A stretch of DNA of 7,005 nt from contig JAJUIM010000100.1 in assembly GCA_029267645.1 (NCBI GenBank), positions 1 through 7,005 of the forward strand. The letters run 5' to 3'. The position numbers and the translations under genes were made by a program. Positions 1 to 6,034 of this stretch are shown piece by piece. The stretch comes from Microbacterium sp. GTDB taxonomy: Bacteria; Actinomycetota; Actinomycetes; Actinomycetales; Microbacteriaceae. How positions within the stretch are numbered: position 1 is the stretch's first letter; each line of letters starts with the position of its first letter. The notes beneath the pieces are model-generated. The model ran no database searches. It saw nothing but the letters and a program-made list of their open reading frames with translations, and was not told the DNA's origin.

Positions 1-202
1 CCCGCTGGCGCGCGATCTCCTCCGCCGACAGCTCGTCGGCGATCACGTCGTCGTCGCGATCCTCGTCGCGGTAGCCCGCGGGAAGCACGACGCTGACCTG
101 CGCCGTCGCGCCGAGGTCGATCGCGGTCGTGTTGACCCCGACCTCGTCGAGCACGCCGTGATCGTGGTGGTCGTCGGGCGACACCGTGCGGTCTCCTGCC
201 AA
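1..202 (-). CDS. N-terminal part of an unrecognised acidic protein (cut by the window edge)
   Basis: I do not recognise this gene; only about the first 67 codons are present and the frame stays open to the edge. Two starts are plausible. A TTG at 200-202 has AGGAGA at 208-213 five bases upstream. A GTG at 182-184 has its own AGGAGA at 192-197 seven bases upstream. The visible protein begins with a His/Asp-rich patch (DDHHDHG), continues with a stretch that could be beta structure (TAQVSVVLPAGYRDED), and then becomes very acidic with a helix-like segment (ELSAEEIARQR). There is no signal peptide, membrane segment or known motif in this part. It lies 63 bases downstream of pyc in the same direction but behind a hairpin terminator, so it is probably only partly co-transcribed. 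That it is coding is supported by the Shine-Dalgarno sites and open frame; no function is proposed. Confidence 0.6.
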   Translation of the reverse strand, partial: MAGDRTVSPDDHHDHGVLDEVGVNTTAIDLGATAQVSVVLPAGYRDEDRDDDVIADELSAEEIARQR

Positions 203-221
203 AGGAATCTCCTGAAGAAAT

Positions 222-259
222 GGGGGCGGAATCGCCCAGAGCGGGCGGATCCCGCCCCC
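222..259 (-). terminator. Intrinsic terminator after pyc
   Basis: GGGGGCGG at 222-229 pairs perfectly with CCGCCCCC at 252-259, and a second inner stem forms from CGCCC (233-237) and GGGCG (243-247). Read on the minus strand, the hairpin starts seven bases after the pyc stop codon and is followed by a U-rich stretch (ATTTCTT). This is the form of a Rho-independent terminator. It ends shortly before the Shine-Dalgarno site of the next minus-strand gene, so it could also act as an attenuator for that gene. Confidence 0.65.
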
Positions 260-265
260 GACAGG

Positions 266-3200
266 TTACTCGGCGGGCTGAATGACGACCAAAAGGTCTC
301 CGGCGTCGACCTGCTGCGTGGGGGCGATCGCGAGGCGCTCGACGATGCCCGACGCGGTCGCGCTGACGGCGGCCTCCATCTTCATCGCCTCGATCGACGC
401 GACCGGCTGCCCCGCCTCGACCGCGTCGCCCGGCTGCACCTTGAGCGTCACGACGCCCGAGAACGGCGCCGCGACGTGGCGGGGGTTGCCGCGCTCGGCC
501 TTCTCGGCTTCGCGGGTGTCGACCTCGATCGACCGGTCGCGCACCTCGATGGGCCGCAGCTGGCCGTTGAGCGTCGTCATGACCGAGCGCACGCCCTTGT
601 CGTCCGCGTCGCCGATCGATTCGAGCGCGAGGTAGAGGTCGACGCCCTTCTCGAGCTCGACGACGTGCTCGCGGCCGGGCTCGAGGCCGTACAGGTAATC
701 GGCGGTCTCGAGCACGGAGACGTCGCCGTAGGTGCGCTGCACCTCCTCGAACGCCGCGGTCGGCTGCGGGAACAGCAGCCGGTTGAGCCGCGCCCGCCGC
801 GTCGCGCCGTCGGACGCGAGGTCGGTCTCGTCCTCGGGCGTGAGCGGCGTCACGCCGACCTTCACGTCGCGGCCCGCGAGCACCTTCGAGCGGAACGGCT
901 CGGGCCACCCGCCCGGCAGCTCGCCGAGCTCTCCCGCCATGAACGACACGACCGAGTCGGGCACGTCGTACTTCTCGGGGTGCTGCTCGAAGTCGGCCGG
1001 ATCGGCGCGCACGGCCGCGAGGTGCAGCGCGAGGTCTCCCACGACCTTCGACGACGGCGTGACCTTCGGGATGCGCCCCAGCATGCGGTCGGCCGCCGCG
1101 TACATGTCCTCGATCAGCTCGAAGTCGTCGGCGAGCCCCAGCGCGATCGCCTGCTGGCGCAGGTTCGACAGCTGGCCGCCGGGGATCTCGTGCGTGTAGA
1201 CGCGACCGGTCGGCCCCGCGAGCCCCGACTCGTACGGCGCGTACACGCCGCGCACCGCCTCCCAGTACGGCTCGAGGTCGGCGACCTGCTGCAGGTCGAG
1301 GCCCGTGTCGCGCGCCGTGTGCGAGAGCGCTGCGACGAGCGAGGACAGCGACGGCTGGCTCGTCGTGCCCGCCATCGTCGCGGCCGCGGCGTCGACGGCG
1401 TCGGCGCCCGCCGCGCTCGCCGACAGCAGCGTGCCGAGCTGCCCGCCGGCCGTGTCGTGCGTGTGCACGTGCACCGGGAGGTCGAATTCTCGGCGCAGCG
1501 CCGTCACGAGCTTCGCCGCGGCGGCGGGCCGCAGCAGGCCCGCCATGTCCTTGATCGCGAGGATGTGCGCGCCGGCCTCGACCATCTGCTCGGCGAGGGC
1601 CAGGTAGTAGTCGAGCGTGTACAGCGTCTCGCCCGGGTTCAGCAGGTCGCCCGTGTAGCACAGCGCTGCCTCGGCGACCGCCGTGCCGGTGGCGCGCACG
1701 GCGTCGATCGCCGGCCGCATCTGGTCGACGTCGTTGAGGGCGTCGAAGATGCGGAAGATGTCGATGCCCGTCGCGGCCGCCTCGGCGACGAAGGCGTCGG
1801 TGACCTCGGTCGGGTACGGCGTGTAGCCGACCGTGTTGCGGCCGCGCAGCAGCATCTGGATCGCGACGTTCGGCAGCGCGTCGCGCAGCTGTTCGAGCCG
1901 GTCCCACGGATCCTCGCCGAGGAAGCGCAGCGCGACGTCGTACGTCGCGCCGCCCCACGCCTCGACCGACAGCAGCTGCGGCTCGAGGCGCGCGACGTGC
2001 GGCGCAACCGCCACGAGGTCGCGCGTGCGCACGCGCGTCGCGAGGAGCGACTGGTGCGCGTCTCGGAAGGTCGTCTCGGTCACGGCGAGCGCCTTCTGCG
2101 CCCGCAGCGCGCGTGCGAAGCCCTCGGGCCCGAGCTCCTGCAGGCGCTGGCGGCTGCCCGCCGGGGCGGGCTGCGCGAGGTCGGTCGCGGGCAGCTTCGT
2201 GCGCGGATCCGTGAGCGCCGGCCGCTCGCCGTGCGGCCGGTTGACGGTCGTGTCGGCCATCCAGCGCAGCAGCTTCGTGCCGCGGTCCTTCGACGCGCGA
2301 CCGCGCAACAGCTCGGGGCGCTCGTCGATGAACGACGTCGACAGGTCGCCCGCGACGAAGGCGGGATCGTCGAGTACGGCGCGCAGGAACGGGATGTTCG
2401 TGGCGACGCCGCGGATCCGGAACTCGGCGAGCGCGCGGCGGGCGCGCGCGACGGCGGTCGGGAAGTCGCGACCGCGCACCGTGAGCTTCGCGAGCATCGA
2501 GTCGAAGTGCGGCGAGACCTGCGACCCGGCGGCCGTCGTGCCGCCGTCGATGCGGATGCCCGCGCCGCCCGGCGAGCGGTAGGTCGTGATCCGCCCCGTG
2601 TCGGGACGGAAGCCCGCCTCGGGATCCTCGGTCGTGATGCGCGACTGCAGCGCCTGGCCGTGGAGCGTGATGTCGTCCTGCGTGAGGCCGAGCGCCTCGA
2701 GCGTCTCGCCCGAGGCGATGCGCATCTGCGCCTGCACGAGGTCGACGTCGGTGACCTCCTCGGTCACGGTGTGCTCGACCTGGATGCGCGGGTTCATCTC
2801 GATGAAGACGACCTCGCCCGCGCGCGGCCCCGCGGTCTCGAGCAGGAACTCGACCGTGCCCGCGTTGACGTAGCCGATCGACTCGGCGAAGGCGACCGCG
2901 TGGCGGTGCAGCGCGGCGGCGATCTCGGGATCGAGGTTCGGCGCGGGCGCGAGCTCGATGACCTTCTGATGGCGGCGCTGCACGGAGCAGTCGCGCTCGA
3001 AGAGGTGCACCGTATGCCCCTGCGCGTCGGCGAGCACCTGCACCTCGATGTGGCGCGGACGCAGCACGGCCTGCTCGAGGAACATGCGTGCGTCGCCGAA
3101 GGCGCTGCCCGCCTCGCGCATCGCCTCTTCGAGCGCGGGCGCGAGGTCGGCCTTCTTCTCGACGCGGCGCATACCGCGCCCGCCGCCGCCCGCGACGGCC

Positions 3201-3673
3201 TTCGCGAACAGCGGGAAGCCGATCTCGTCGGACTGCGCGACGAGCGCGTCGACGTCCTCCGTCGCCTCGGTCGACCGCAGCACCGGCACGCCCGCGGCGA
3301 TCGCGTGTTCCTTGGCCGTGACCTTGTTGCCCGCCATCTCGAGCACGTGCGACGGCGGCCCGATGAACGTGATGCCGTGGTCTGCGGCCTTCGCCGCGAG
3401 CTCGGGGTTCTCGGAGAGGAAGCCGTACCCGGGGTAGATGGCGTCGGCGCCCGCCTCGACCGCGACGCGCACGATCTCGTCGACGTCCAGGTAGGCCCTG
3501 ACCGGGTGGCCTTCGTCGCCGATCTGATAGGCCTCGTCGGCCTTCAGCCTGTGCAGGGAGTTGCGATCCTCGACCGGGAAGACTGCGACCGTGCGGGCGC
3601 CGAGTTCGACCGCTGCGCGGAAGGCGCGGATCGCGATTTCTCCGCGATTGGCGACGAGGACCTTCGAGAACAT
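266..3673 (-). CDS. pyc: Pyruvate carboxylase, single-chain biotin enzyme
   Basis: This cytosolic enzyme carboxylates pyruvate to oxaloacetate using ATP and bicarbonate, refilling the TCA cycle. The 1135-residue length is normal for the alpha4 single-chain form. Biotin carboxylase spans about 1-450: MFSKVLVANRGEIAIRAFRA at the start, the ATP-grasp glycine loop GGGGRGM (162-168), and active-site residues E292, N294, R296 and E300. The linker RGTKLLRWMADTTVN (464-478) leads to the carboxyltransferase domain. Its metal ligands are D538 (in TFRDAHQS), H737 and H739, and K708 (AIKDMAG) is the expected carboxylated lysine. GGQLSNL (832-838) has Ser836 where some relatives have Thr. The C-terminal biotinyl domain carries biotin on K1098 in EAMKME. 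The ATG at 3671-3673 is chosen because it opens the conserved N-terminus and has AAGGGAG at 3678-3684; the frame is open far upstream, but that extension runs antisense to parA and looks unlike protein. No lesion is seen. Confidence 0.97.
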   Translation of the reverse strand: MFSKVLVANRGEIAIRAFRAAVELGARTVAVFPVEDRNSLHRLKADEAYQIGDEGHPVRAYLDVDEIVRVAVEAGADAIYPGYGFLSENPELAAKAADHGITFIGPPSHVLEMAGNKVTAKEHAIAAGVPVLRSTEATEDVDALVAQSDEIGFPLFAKAVAGGGGRGMRRVEKKADLAPALEEAMREAGSAFGDARMFLEQAVLRPRHIEVQVLADAQGHTVHLFERDCSVQRRHQKVIELAPAPNLDPEIAAALHRHAVAFAESIGYVNAGTVEFLLETAGPRAGEVVFIEMNPRIQVEHTVTEEVTDVDLVQAQMRIASGETLEALGLTQDDITLHGQALQSRITTEDPEAGFRPDTGRITTYRSPGGAGIRIDGGTTAAGSQVSPHFDSMLAKLTVRGRDFPTAVARARRALAEFRIRGVATNIPFLRAVLDDPAFVAGDLSTSFIDERPELLRGRASKDRGTKLLRWMADTTVNRPHGERPALTDPRTKLPATDLAQPAPAGSRQRLQELGPEGFARALRAQKALAVTETTFRDAHQSLLATRVRTRDLVAVAPHVARLEPQLLSVEAWGGATYDVALRFLGEDPWDRLEQLRDALPNVAIQMLLRGRNTVGYTPYPTEVTDAFVAEAAATGIDIFRIFDALNDVDQMRPAIDAVRATGTAVAEAALCYTGDLLNPGETLYTLDYYLALAEQMVEAGAHILAIKDMAGLLRPAAAAKLVTALRREFDLPVHVHTHDTAGGQLGTLLSASAAGADAVDAAAATMAGTTSQPSLSSLVAALSHTARDTGLDLQQVADLEPYWEAVRGVYAPYESGLAGPTGRVYTHEIPGGQLSNLRQQAIALGLADDFELIEDMYAAADRMLGRIPKVTPSSKVVGDLALHLAAVRADPADFEQHPEKYDVPDSVVSFMAGELGELPGGWPEPFRSKVLAGRDVKVGVTPLTPEDETDLASDGATRRARLNRLLFPQPTAAFEEVQRTYGDVSVLETADYLYGLEPGREHVVELEKGVDLYLALESIGDADDKGVRSVMTTLNGQLRPIEVRDRSIEVDTREAEKAERGNPRHVAAPFSGVVTLKVQPGDAVEAGQPVASIEAMKMEAAVSATASGIVERLAIAPTQQVDAGDLLVVIQPAE

Positions 3674-3677
3674 GTGA

Positions 3678-3684
3678 CTCCCTT
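3678..3684 (-). promoter_or_regulatory. Ribosome binding site of pyc
   Basis: On the minus strand AAGGGAG lies four bases before the ATG at 3671-3673. The spacing is slightly short, but the site fixes this start against the long open frame upstream. Confidence 0.6.
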
Positions 3685-3694
3685 GCGCATGTTT

Positions 3695-3714
3695 TCCGCC
3701 GAATCGTCGGCGGA
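3695..3714. promoter_or_regulatory. Inverted repeat in the pyc leader, candidate operator or RNA stem-loop
   Basis: TCCGCCGA (3695-3702) and TCGGCGGA (3707-3714) are perfect inverted arms around a 4-base spacer. The repeat lies between the predicted pyc start site (about 3722) and the pyc ribosome binding site. It is therefore in the right place for a repressor operator downstream of the promoter or for a stem-loop in the pyc leader RNA. It is not followed by a run of U in the pyc direction, so a terminator is unlikely. Confidence 0.4.
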
Positions 3715-3728
3715 TAAGGATGGCTCTC

Positions 3729-3734
3729 AGCCTA
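3729..3734 (-). promoter_or_regulatory. Candidate -10 box of pyc
   Basis: TAGGCT on the minus strand fits the actinobacterial TANNNT -10 pattern and predicts a start near 3722 with a leader of about 48 bases. No good -35 hexamer lies 16-18 bases upstream; the equivalent region covers the parA start. The same hexamer occurs before the FHA gene. The call is a pattern match only. Confidence 0.4.
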
Positions 3735-3742
3735 GGGGAAGG

Positions 3743-3748
3743 TAGCGT
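3743..3748 (+). promoter_or_regulatory. Candidate -10 box for a leaderless parA transcript
   Basis: TAGCGT (TANNNT) ends six bases before the GTG start codon at 3755, so transcription would begin at or next to the first base of the start codon. No well-spaced Shine-Dalgarno site is present: GGGGAAGG at 3735-3742 is too far and TAGGGG at 3749-3753 too close. This arrangement is common for leaderless genes in actinobacteria. Confidence 0.5.
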
Positions 3749-3754
3749 AGGGGT

Positions 3755-4570
3755 GTGCACGTACTCAGCGTCAGTTCTCTCAAGGGCGGCGTCGGCAAGA
3801 CGACGGTGACCCTGGGCCTCGCGTCGGCGGCGTTCGCCCGCGGCATCCGCACGCTTGTCGTCGACCTCGACCCGCAGTCCGATGTCTCGACCGGCCTCGA
3901 TGTGAACACGGCCGAGCGCCTCAACGTCGCCGATGTGCTCGAGAACCCCAAGGAGAAGACCGTCCGCCAGGCGATCGCGCCGAGCGGCTGGACGAAAGTG
4001 CACCCGGGCAAGATCGACATCATGCTGGGCAGCCCGTCGGCCATCAACTACGACGGCCCACACCCCTCCGTGCGCGACGTCTGGAAGATGGAGGAGGCGC
4101 TCGCCCTCGTCGAGGACGAGTACGACCTCGTGCTCATCGACTGCGCGCCCTCGCTCAACGCCCTGACGCGCACGGCGTGGGCCGCGAGCGACCGCGTCGC
4201 CGTCGTGACCGAGCCGGGCCTGTTCTCCGTCGCCGCCGCCGACCGCGCCCTGCGCGCGATCGAGGAGATCCGCCGCGGCCTCTCGTCGCGTCTGCAGCCC
4301 CTCGGCATCGTCGTGAACCGCGTGCGCCCGCAGTCGGTCGAGCACCAGTTCCGCATCAAGGAGCTCCGCGACATGTTCGGCGCGCTCGTGCTCGAGCCGC
4401 AGCTGCCCGAGCGCACGTCGCTGCAGCAGGCGCAGGGCGCCGCGAAGCCCCTGCACGTCTGGCCCGGCGAGTCGGCGCAGGAACTCGCTGCCGACTTCGA
4501 CCAGCTGCTCGACCACATCGTCGAGGCGGGCCACATCGAGGTTCCCGAGGCGGGTCCGCAGGCGCACTGA
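3755..4570 (+). CDS. ParA-family ATPase, orphan (no ParB beside it)
   Basis: This is a cytosolic P-loop ATPase of 271 residues, the usual size of small chromosomal or orphan ParA proteins. The deviant Walker A motif KGGVGKTT is at residues 10-17 with both signature lysines (K10, K15). The A' motif DLDPQSD is at 37-43 and Walker B LVLIDCAP at 125-132. These features make ATP-driven dimerisation and nucleoid or membrane binding likely. There is no N-terminal DNA-binding extension and no partner parB gene in the window, so plasmid-type segregation is not indicated. Orphan ParA relatives in actinobacteria (for example PldP of Corynebacterium) affect division-site choice; that role here is inferred only. 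The gene is transcribed divergently from pyc and converges on the MerR gene. The GTG start at 3755 is chosen because the conserved strand (VLSVSSLKGG) begins at once and a -10 box sits right before it. Confidence 0.9.
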   Translation: MHVLSVSSLKGGVGKTTVTLGLASAAFARGIRTLVVDLDPQSDVSTGLDVNTAERLNVADVLENPKEKTVRQAIAPSGWTKVHPGKIDIMLGSPSAINYDGPHPSVRDVWKMEEALALVEDEYDLVLIDCAPSLNALTRTAWAASDRVAVVTEPGLFSVAAADRALRAIEEIRRGLSSRLQPLGIVVNRVRPQSVEHQFRIKELRDMFGALVLEPQLPERTSLQQAQGAAKPLHVWPGESAQELAADFDQLLDHIVEAGHIEVPEAGPQAH

Positions 4571-4597
4571 GCGCCCGCGCCGGCTCGTCAAGTAAAG

Positions 4598-4661
4598 ACG
4601 TCCGCGCGCCTCCGACAGGCCGACGCTCGAAGCGTCGGGCTTCTCGGAGACGCGCGGACGT
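4598..4661. terminator. Large nested hairpin, bidirectional terminator between convergent genes
   Basis: An outer perfect 11-bp stem pairs ACGTCCGCGCG (4598-4608) with CGCGCGGACGT (4651-4661). After a one-base mismatch a 6-bp stem pairs CTCCGA (4610-4615) with TCGGAG (4644-4649). At the tip an 8-bp stem pairs CCGACGCT (4620-4627) with AGCGTCGG (4631-4638) around a CGA loop. It lies between the stop of parA and the stop of the MerR gene. Read on the minus strand it is followed by TCTTTACTT, a weak U-rich tail; in the plus direction the tail is only TTCT. Termination of both transcripts is the simplest reading. Confidence 0.7.
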
Positions 4662-4667
4662 TCTGCG

Positions 4668-5210
4668 TCAGGCCGACTTCTTGGCGCGGCGCGCCGCGAG
4701 CTCGTCCACGGGGTCGGACGCAGCGGGGTCGAACTCGACGAGCGTCGACTCGACCTCGCGAAGGACCTTGCCGACCGCGATGCCGAAGACGCCCTGGCCG
4801 CGGCTCACAAGGTCGATGACCTCGTCGTTCGACGTGCACAGGTAGACCGACGCGCCGTCGCTCATGAGCGTCGTGCCCGCGAGGTCGCGGATGCCGGCCG
4901 CGCGCAGCTGCTCGACCGCGACGCGGATCTGCTGCAGCGAGATTCCCGTGTCGAGGAGGCGCTTGACGAGCTTGAGCACGAGGATGTCGCGGAAGCCGTA
5001 GAGGCGCTGCGACCCGGATCCCTTCGCGCCGCGGATCGTCGGGACGACGAGCTCGGTGCGGGCCCAGTAGTCGAGCTGGCGGTACGTGATGCCGGCCGCC
5101 TTCGCCGCGACGGCACCGCGGTAGCCCATCTCGGGGTCGAGCTGCGGAAGGCCGTCGGTGAAGAGCAGGTCGACGGCGAATCCGCTGTCGTGGGGGTGTC
5201 CCGCGCTCAT
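4668..5210 (-). CDS. MerR-family transcriptional regulator, Rv1830-like
   Basis: This is a 180-residue DNA-binding regulator. After a short variable N-terminus, the MerR helix-turn-helix covers about residues 29-60 (GYRGAVAAKAAGITYRQL then DYWARTELVVPTIR). The wing is SGSQRLYGFRDI (65-76), and a helical segment (KLVKRLLDTGISLQQIRVAV, 80-99) follows. The C-terminal part (TLMSDGASVYLCTSNDEV, then GQGVFGIAVG) is the conserved core I recall from M. tuberculosis Rv1830 and corynebacterial cg1633; it has no metal-binding cysteine cluster. Targets are unknown. The start at 5208-5210 is chosen because AGAGGA lies five bases upstream; an ATG at 5223-5225 (MERTK) is a weaker alternative that would contain that site. 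In other actinobacteria this gene follows garA, ftsR and a DUF151 nuclease gene. Here it lies 125 bases after ftsR with its own promoter. Confidence 0.9.
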   Translation of the reverse strand: MSAGHPHDSGFAVDLLFTDGLPQLDPEMGYRGAVAAKAAGITYRQLDYWARTELVVPTIRGAKGSGSQRLYGFRDILVLKLVKRLLDTGISLQQIRVAVEQLRAAGIRDLAGTTLMSDGASVYLCTSNDEVIDLVSRGQGVFGIAVGKVLREVESTLVEFDPAASDPVDELAARRAKKSA

Positions 5211-5215
5211 CTTCG

Positions 5216-5221
5216 TCCTCT
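5216..5221 (-). promoter_or_regulatory. Ribosome binding site of the Rv1830-like gene
   Basis: On the minus strand AGAGGA lies five bases before the ATG at 5208-5210. It supports that ATG over the upstream in-frame ATG at 5223-5225. Confidence 0.6.
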
Positions 5222-5241
5222 CCATGCGGGGTGTTTCCCCC

Positions 5242-5270
5242 ACAGTACGGGTGCCTGGCGGCCCCATCAA
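5242..5270 (-). promoter_or_regulatory. Promoter of the Rv1830-like MerR gene
   Basis: On the minus strand a -35-like TTGATG (5265-5270) and a -10-like TACTGT (5242-5247) are separated by exactly 17 bases. The predicted start near 5235 gives a leader of about 25 bases holding the ribosome binding site. This is the best two-box promoter in the window. It suggests the gene is expressed separately from the garA-ftsR pair. Just upstream, CCGGA (5282-5286) and TCCGG (5290-5294) form a short inverted repeat of unknown use. Confidence 0.55.
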
Positions 5271-5335
5271 TGACATCCGCTCCGGACGATCCGGCGTGTC
5301 TGCCAAGCGTTATGAATCGTGATCGAAGCGCCCCG

Positions 5336-6034
5336 TCAGTCGGGAAGCATACGCCCCAGCGCCTGCCGCAGGAAGATGCCGCGGACCTCGTCGAGGCGCT
5401 CGGCGAGCTGCGGCGCGATCTCCTGCGCTCGGGCGCGCGAGGCCGCATCCGAGCGGCGCAGGAGGTGCGTGAGGGAGGCCTCGACGAGCGAGGCGTCGCG
5501 CTCGGCGCTCTGGCGCACGGAGCGCACGTGGCGCGGATCGATGCCGTGGCCCTCGAGCGCGACGAGCGCGCGCAGGAGCGACACGTGCTGCGCGTCGTAG
5601 GTCTCGGCGGGCTGGATGAGCCCCAGGCTGATCGCGTCGGTCAGCAGCTGGGCGGGCGCGCCCGCGGCCTCGAGCAGATCGGCGCGCGAGTAGGTGCGGT
5701 GCTGCGAGTGGATCGACTGCGGCGCCTGCGGCAGGTCGGGCTCGCGGCCCGCGTCGATGTCGTCGAGGTAGTCGCGGATGACGCTGAGCGGCAGGTAGTG
5801 GTCGCGCTGCAGCGTGAGCGCGAGGCGCAGCCGCTCGACGTCGCTCGGTGCGAACTTGCGGTAGCCCGACGCCGTGCGCTGCGGCGAGACGATGCCCTGC
5901 ACCTCGAGGAAGCGGAGCTTGCTCGAGGTCAGCGCGGGGAACTCACCGGACAGCTTGGAGAGCACCTGACCGATCGAGAGCAGCGGTGTCGCCTGGGACG
6001 CAGCGGATCCGCCCCTCGCGGCCGCCGCCGCCAT
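5336..6034 (-). CDS. ftsR: FtsR/Rv1828-like MerR-family regulator
   Basis: A 232-residue regulator. After an Ala-rich, low-complexity N-terminus (1-17), a MerR helix-turn-helix runs from about 19 to 48 (LSIGQVLSKL ... LRFLEVQGIV). The wing is ASGYRKF (55-61), and a helical linker contains LPLSVIRDYLDDID (81-94). Residues 115-160 (SRADLLEAAG ... LGLIQP ... YDAQH) look like a second small helical unit, as expected for this family, followed by a helical C-terminus. Position directly after a GarA/OdhI gene matches Rv1828 in Mycobacterium and FtsR in Corynebacterium glutamicum, where FtsR activates ftsZ. Orthology is strong by order and motifs, while conservation of the ftsZ target is inferred. 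The ATG at 6032-6034 shares its A with the TGA of the preceding gene, and no Shine-Dalgarno site precedes it, so translation is probably coupled. Confidence 0.88.
   Translation of the reverse strand: MAAAAARGGSAASQATPLLSIGQVLSKLSGEFPALTSSKLRFLEVQGIVSPQRTASGYRKFAPSDVERLRLALTLQRDHYLPLSVIRDYLDDIDAGREPDLPQAPQSIHSQHRTYSRADLLEAAGAPAQLLTDAISLGLIQPAETYDAQHVSLLRALVALEGHGIDPRHVRSVRQSAERDASLVEASLTHLLRRSDAASRARAQEIAPQLAERLDEVRGIFLRQALGRMLPD

Noticed and set aside
3722..3732. CTGAGA-like sequence near a small repeat (GGCTCTCAGCC), reminiscent of a thiamine riboswitch piece
   Set aside because: Only the short motif is present; the paired stems and second conserved segment of a TPP riboswitch are absent, and the sequence overlaps the predicted promoter.
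158..3745. Open frame of 1195 codons on the plus strand, opposite pyc
   Set aside because: It is antisense to a clearly recognised enzyme, its translation is a low-complexity run of Arg, Val, Asp and Leu with no motif, and such shadow frames are expected opposite GC-rich genes.
3674..4591. Upstream extension of the pyc frame
   Set aside because: It runs antisense to the whole parA gene, shows no domain, and the ATG at 3671-3673 has a ribosome binding site and starts the conserved N-terminus.
5229..5241. Short inverted repeat GGGG-TGTTT-CCCC before the Rv1830-like gene
   Set aside because: With four-base arms of a single nucleotide it is too simple to separate from chance; it lies at the predicted transcription start and is not called.
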